Position numbers and translations under genes: made by a program. Below the pieces are notes generated by a model that ran no database searches, was not told where the DNA came from, and saw nothing but the letters and a program-made list of their open reading frames with translations. From the NCBI GenBank assembly GCA_003562605.1, contig PWUG01000311.1, positions 1-7,866 on the forward strand: a stretch of DNA of 7,866 bases. Direction: 5' to 3'. The stretch comes from Syntrophomonadaceae bacterium. Its GTDB lineage: Bacteria; Bacillota_D; Dethiobacteria; DTU022. Of the stretch, positions 6,209 through 7,866 are shown one piece after another (position 1 is the stretch's first letter; each line of letters opens with the position of its first letter).

Positions 6209-7048
6209 ATGGAATTCTCAATCATTATTCCCCTATTTAACGAACAAGAGAATCTGGAGGGCCTACTCGGCTCGCTGCAAAGACTCCATTACGATCCCGA
6301 CTTATTTGAAACCATCTTGATCAACAACAATTCCACGGATGATACTGCGGCTAAGGCAACTCGCTTCGCCAGGGACGGTCTAGTGCTTCTTCACGAAAAT
6401 AAAAAAGGTGCTTATGCGGCCAGAAACAAAGGTATTGCATCTGCCAGGGGAAAGTTTTGCTGTTTTACGGACGGAGACTGCCAGGTTGACGAGAACTGGC
6501 TCTTAGAGGCCCAAAAAATTATCGATGAAAAAGCGCCGGATATCATTGCTGGCAAGGTGACTCAAACAGACCCGCAGAAGAATCTTGTTTCCAGGTATGA
6601 TGCGCTGTGTTTTTTACAGCAGGAAAGGCTGGTGCAAAATAATTCGGCGGCTACGGCCAACTTGGTTGTCAGAAAAGAACTGTTCGATGCGCTAGGCAAG
6701 TTTGACGAACGCATGACAACGGGAGGGGATATGGAGTTTGTCCAGAGGGCTGTGAGGCATGGCTATGTTTTGCTCTATCAAGAAAAAATGATTATTTATC
6801 ATAAAAGCCGGACAGATTTCTTCCAGGTTCGCGATAAGCTTTTGCGGTTTTGGCATAATGATTATAGATATCCCGGGATTTACAGGAAAACAATGAGCCT
6901 GGGTTTGCTTCCAGGTGCCAGGACGCTCACCGCTGCTTTTCAAAAACGTTCCATCAGCGGTAGGGAATTTTTGGGGCTGCTTCTTTTATCACTGGTCTTG
7001 GGTTTTTCTGTCATGGCAAATCGGGTTAAACAAAAACTTGTCCGGTAG
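6209..7048 (+). CDS. GT2 family glycosyltransferase with C-terminal membrane helix
   Basis: The 279-residue protein begins MEFSIIIPLFNEQENL, the standard GT2 opening strand. A GT-A fold follows: INNNSTDDT (38-46) binds the nucleotide, GAYAARNKGIASARG (67-81) precedes the metal-binding FTDGDC (86-91, Asp88 and Asp90), and TTGGDMEF (170-177) supplies the acidic acceptor-site residue Asp174. Residues 253-270 are a hydrophobic helix followed by a basic tail (NRVKQKLVR), so the enzyme is probably anchored at the inner face of the membrane with its catalytic domain in the cytoplasm. It should transfer a sugar from a nucleotide donor to a lipid-linked acceptor; which sugar cannot be told. It follows a 166-base gap with a possible terminator or attenuator and is 63 bases before the next glycosyltransferase. 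The start is chosen from the AGGATGG site and family N-terminus. Family and fold are secure. Confidence 0.9.
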   Translation: MEFSIIIPLFNEQENLEGLLGSLQRLHYDPDLFETILINNNSTDDTAAKATRFARDGLVLLHENKKGAYAARNKGIASARGKFCCFTDGDCQVDENWLLEAQKIIDEKAPDIIAGKVTQTDPQKNLVSRYDALCFLQQERLVQNNSAATANLVVRKELFDALGKFDERMTTGGDMEFVQRAVRHGYVLLYQEKMIIYHKSRTDFFQVRDKLLRFWHNDYRYPGIYRKTMSLGLLPGARTLTAAFQKRSISGREFLGLLLLSLVLGFSVMANRVKQKLVR

Positions 7049-7093
7049 TCTGATGGCACGCTTACTTTAGACCTTTTTCCTAAAAAAGAAAAG

Positions 7094-7100
7094 AAGGTGG
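7094..7100 (+). promoter_or_regulatory. Ribosome binding site that selects a TTG start
   Basis: AAGGTGG (one change from AAGGAGG) lies 11 bases before TTG 7112. An in-frame GTG at 7097 lies within this site and has only A-rich sequence before it; the next in-frame GTG at 7124 would be 23 bases away and would cut off the first family residues. Confidence 0.55.
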
Positions 7101-7111
7101 CCTGCGGATCG

Positions 7112-7866
7112 TTGAAAACGGCTGTGCACATAACCACGGTTCACCATCCTTTTGATAATCGAATTTTTTACAAGGAATGCGTCAGCCTGGCCGAGATGGG
7201 TTACAGGGTTGTGCTGGTGGTTCCTCATGAGCGAGATGAAGTGGTGCAGGGGGTGGAGATTCGCGCTTTGCCCAAACCCCGCAACCGCTTTTTTCGCATT
7301 TTTTTCACAACCTGGCAGGCCTGCGGGATGTCCTTAAAGGAACAAGCGGATATCTGCCACTTCCATGATCCGGAGTTAATTCCGGTAGGTATGTTTTTAA
7401 GGATGCTGGGGAAAAAAGTGGTCTATGATATTCATGAAGATTACGTTACATCTATGCTATACGTGGATAGGGCATACCTGCCCGGGCCAATTCGGTTTCT
7501 CGCTTCCAGGGCTATGGCAGGCATTGAATCCCTCTGCGGGCGTTTTTTCGAGAAGGTGCTGGCAGAAAAGTATTATACCAAACGTTTTCCCCGGGGGGTG
7601 CAGGTCCTAAACTACTCCAGAACAGACCTATACCCGGTGCCAAAAAACCACTTGTCAATACCCTCCGCCACTTCCTGCATTTCTCACACCCACCCCGCCC
7701 CACGACTTCTCTATACAGGAAATATCTCCAAAGAGCGGGGAGCCGTGCAGCATGCCAGGCTGGTTAGCTTTATGGAAGATGTCCATATTTTTATGGTGGG
7801 AAAATGTGATGAACAGCTGGCTGAAGAACTCATGGAGGCTGCGGGTGCAGGAAGGGATCGGCTGCA
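7112..7866 (+). CDS. GT4-like glycosyltransferase, 3' end beyond the window
   Basis: The frame stays open from 7112 to the last base, giving 251 residues plus two bases. With TTG read as Met the protein begins MKTAVHITTVHHPFDNRIF, the usual GT4 opening of this subfamily. HFHDPEL (83-89) and YDIHEDY (105-111) follow, the conserved acceptor-domain motifs of Fischer-type GT4 enzymes that build surface polysaccharide. YTGNISKERG (201-210) begins the donor-binding half, and the usual E-x7-E motif would lie past the window edge. It is cytosolic or peripheral to the membrane, with no signal peptide. Donor and acceptor are unknown. It lies 63 bases after the GT2 gene with only a weak A/T hairpin (7073-7088) between, so the two are probably cotranscribed. 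The stretch around residues 178-198 (rich in Ser, His and Pro) is looser than the rest and may be a linker. The start is a choice between TTG 7112 and GTG 7097; I prefer 7112. Confidence 0.85.
   Translation, partial: MKTAVHITTVHHPFDNRIFYKECVSLAEMGYRVVLVVPHERDEVVQGVEIRALPKPRNRFFRIFFTTWQACGMSLKEQADICHFHDPELIPVGMFLRMLGKKVVYDIHEDYVTSMLYVDRAYLPGPIRFLASRAMAGIESLCGRFFEKVLAEKYYTKRFPRGVQVLNYSRTDLYPVPKNHLSIPSATSCISHTHPAPRLLYTGNISKERGAVQHARLVSFMEDVHIFMVGKCDEQLAEELMEAAGAGRDRL

Noticed and set aside
5956..6225. Open - strand frame across the gap before the GT2 gene
   Set aside because: It overlaps both flanking genes, has no visible ribosome binding site and matches no family I know; the inverted repeats explain the gap better. 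The chance it is a small gene is low but not zero.

Overview
The window is a surface-glycan biosynthesis gene cluster on the + strand, preceded by about 690 bases of mobile-element debris. The organism is bacterial. Ribosome binding sites close to AGGAGG, TTG/GTG starts, mid-range base composition and a DUF772-type transposase remnant would suit a Clostridia/Peptococcaceae-like Firmicute, but this is a weak inference; nothing here fixes the lineage.

Left region (1-691). From left to right it holds the last 45 codons of a tyrosine recombinase (integrase) with its catalytic Tyr; a short palindrome and direct repeat; a hairpin; the 3' half of a tRNA gene on the - strand, most like tRNA-Arg(CCU), broken inside the anticodon; a short tail of a PKD/Ig-like surface protein fused directly to that break; and a decayed IS transposase with an internal deletion. 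I see nothing definable in 386-439 or 666-691 apart from a weak ribosome binding site. The region looks like an integrative-element attachment site with later rearrangement.

Cluster (692-7866, all +). (1) A GT-B (GT4-like) glycosyltransferase with a long C-terminal coiled coil built partly from 21-bp tandem repeats. (2) A TPR protein fused to an aminoglycoside-phosphotransferase/choline-kinase-like kinase domain. (3) A 797-residue protein joining an N-terminal GT-A-like domain to a C-terminal alginate-lyase-family domain with its catalytic residues in place. (4) A GT2 glycosyltransferase with a C-terminal membrane helix. (5) A second GT4-like glycosyltransferase, started from TTG and cut by the window end. 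Genes 1-3 are 30-38 bases apart and probably one operon. Genes 4-5 follow a 166-base gap that carries competing inverted repeats and a T8 run, which looks like a terminator or attenuator.

Taken together, the set suggests synthesis of an exported or cell-attached polysaccharide, probably containing a uronic acid (inferred from the lyase domain only). The glycosyltransferases would build the chain, the kinase would phosphorylate a sugar or lipid acceptor, and the lyase-like domain would trim or control chains. No flippase, polymerase or transporter lies inside the window, so the export route and exact product are unknown.
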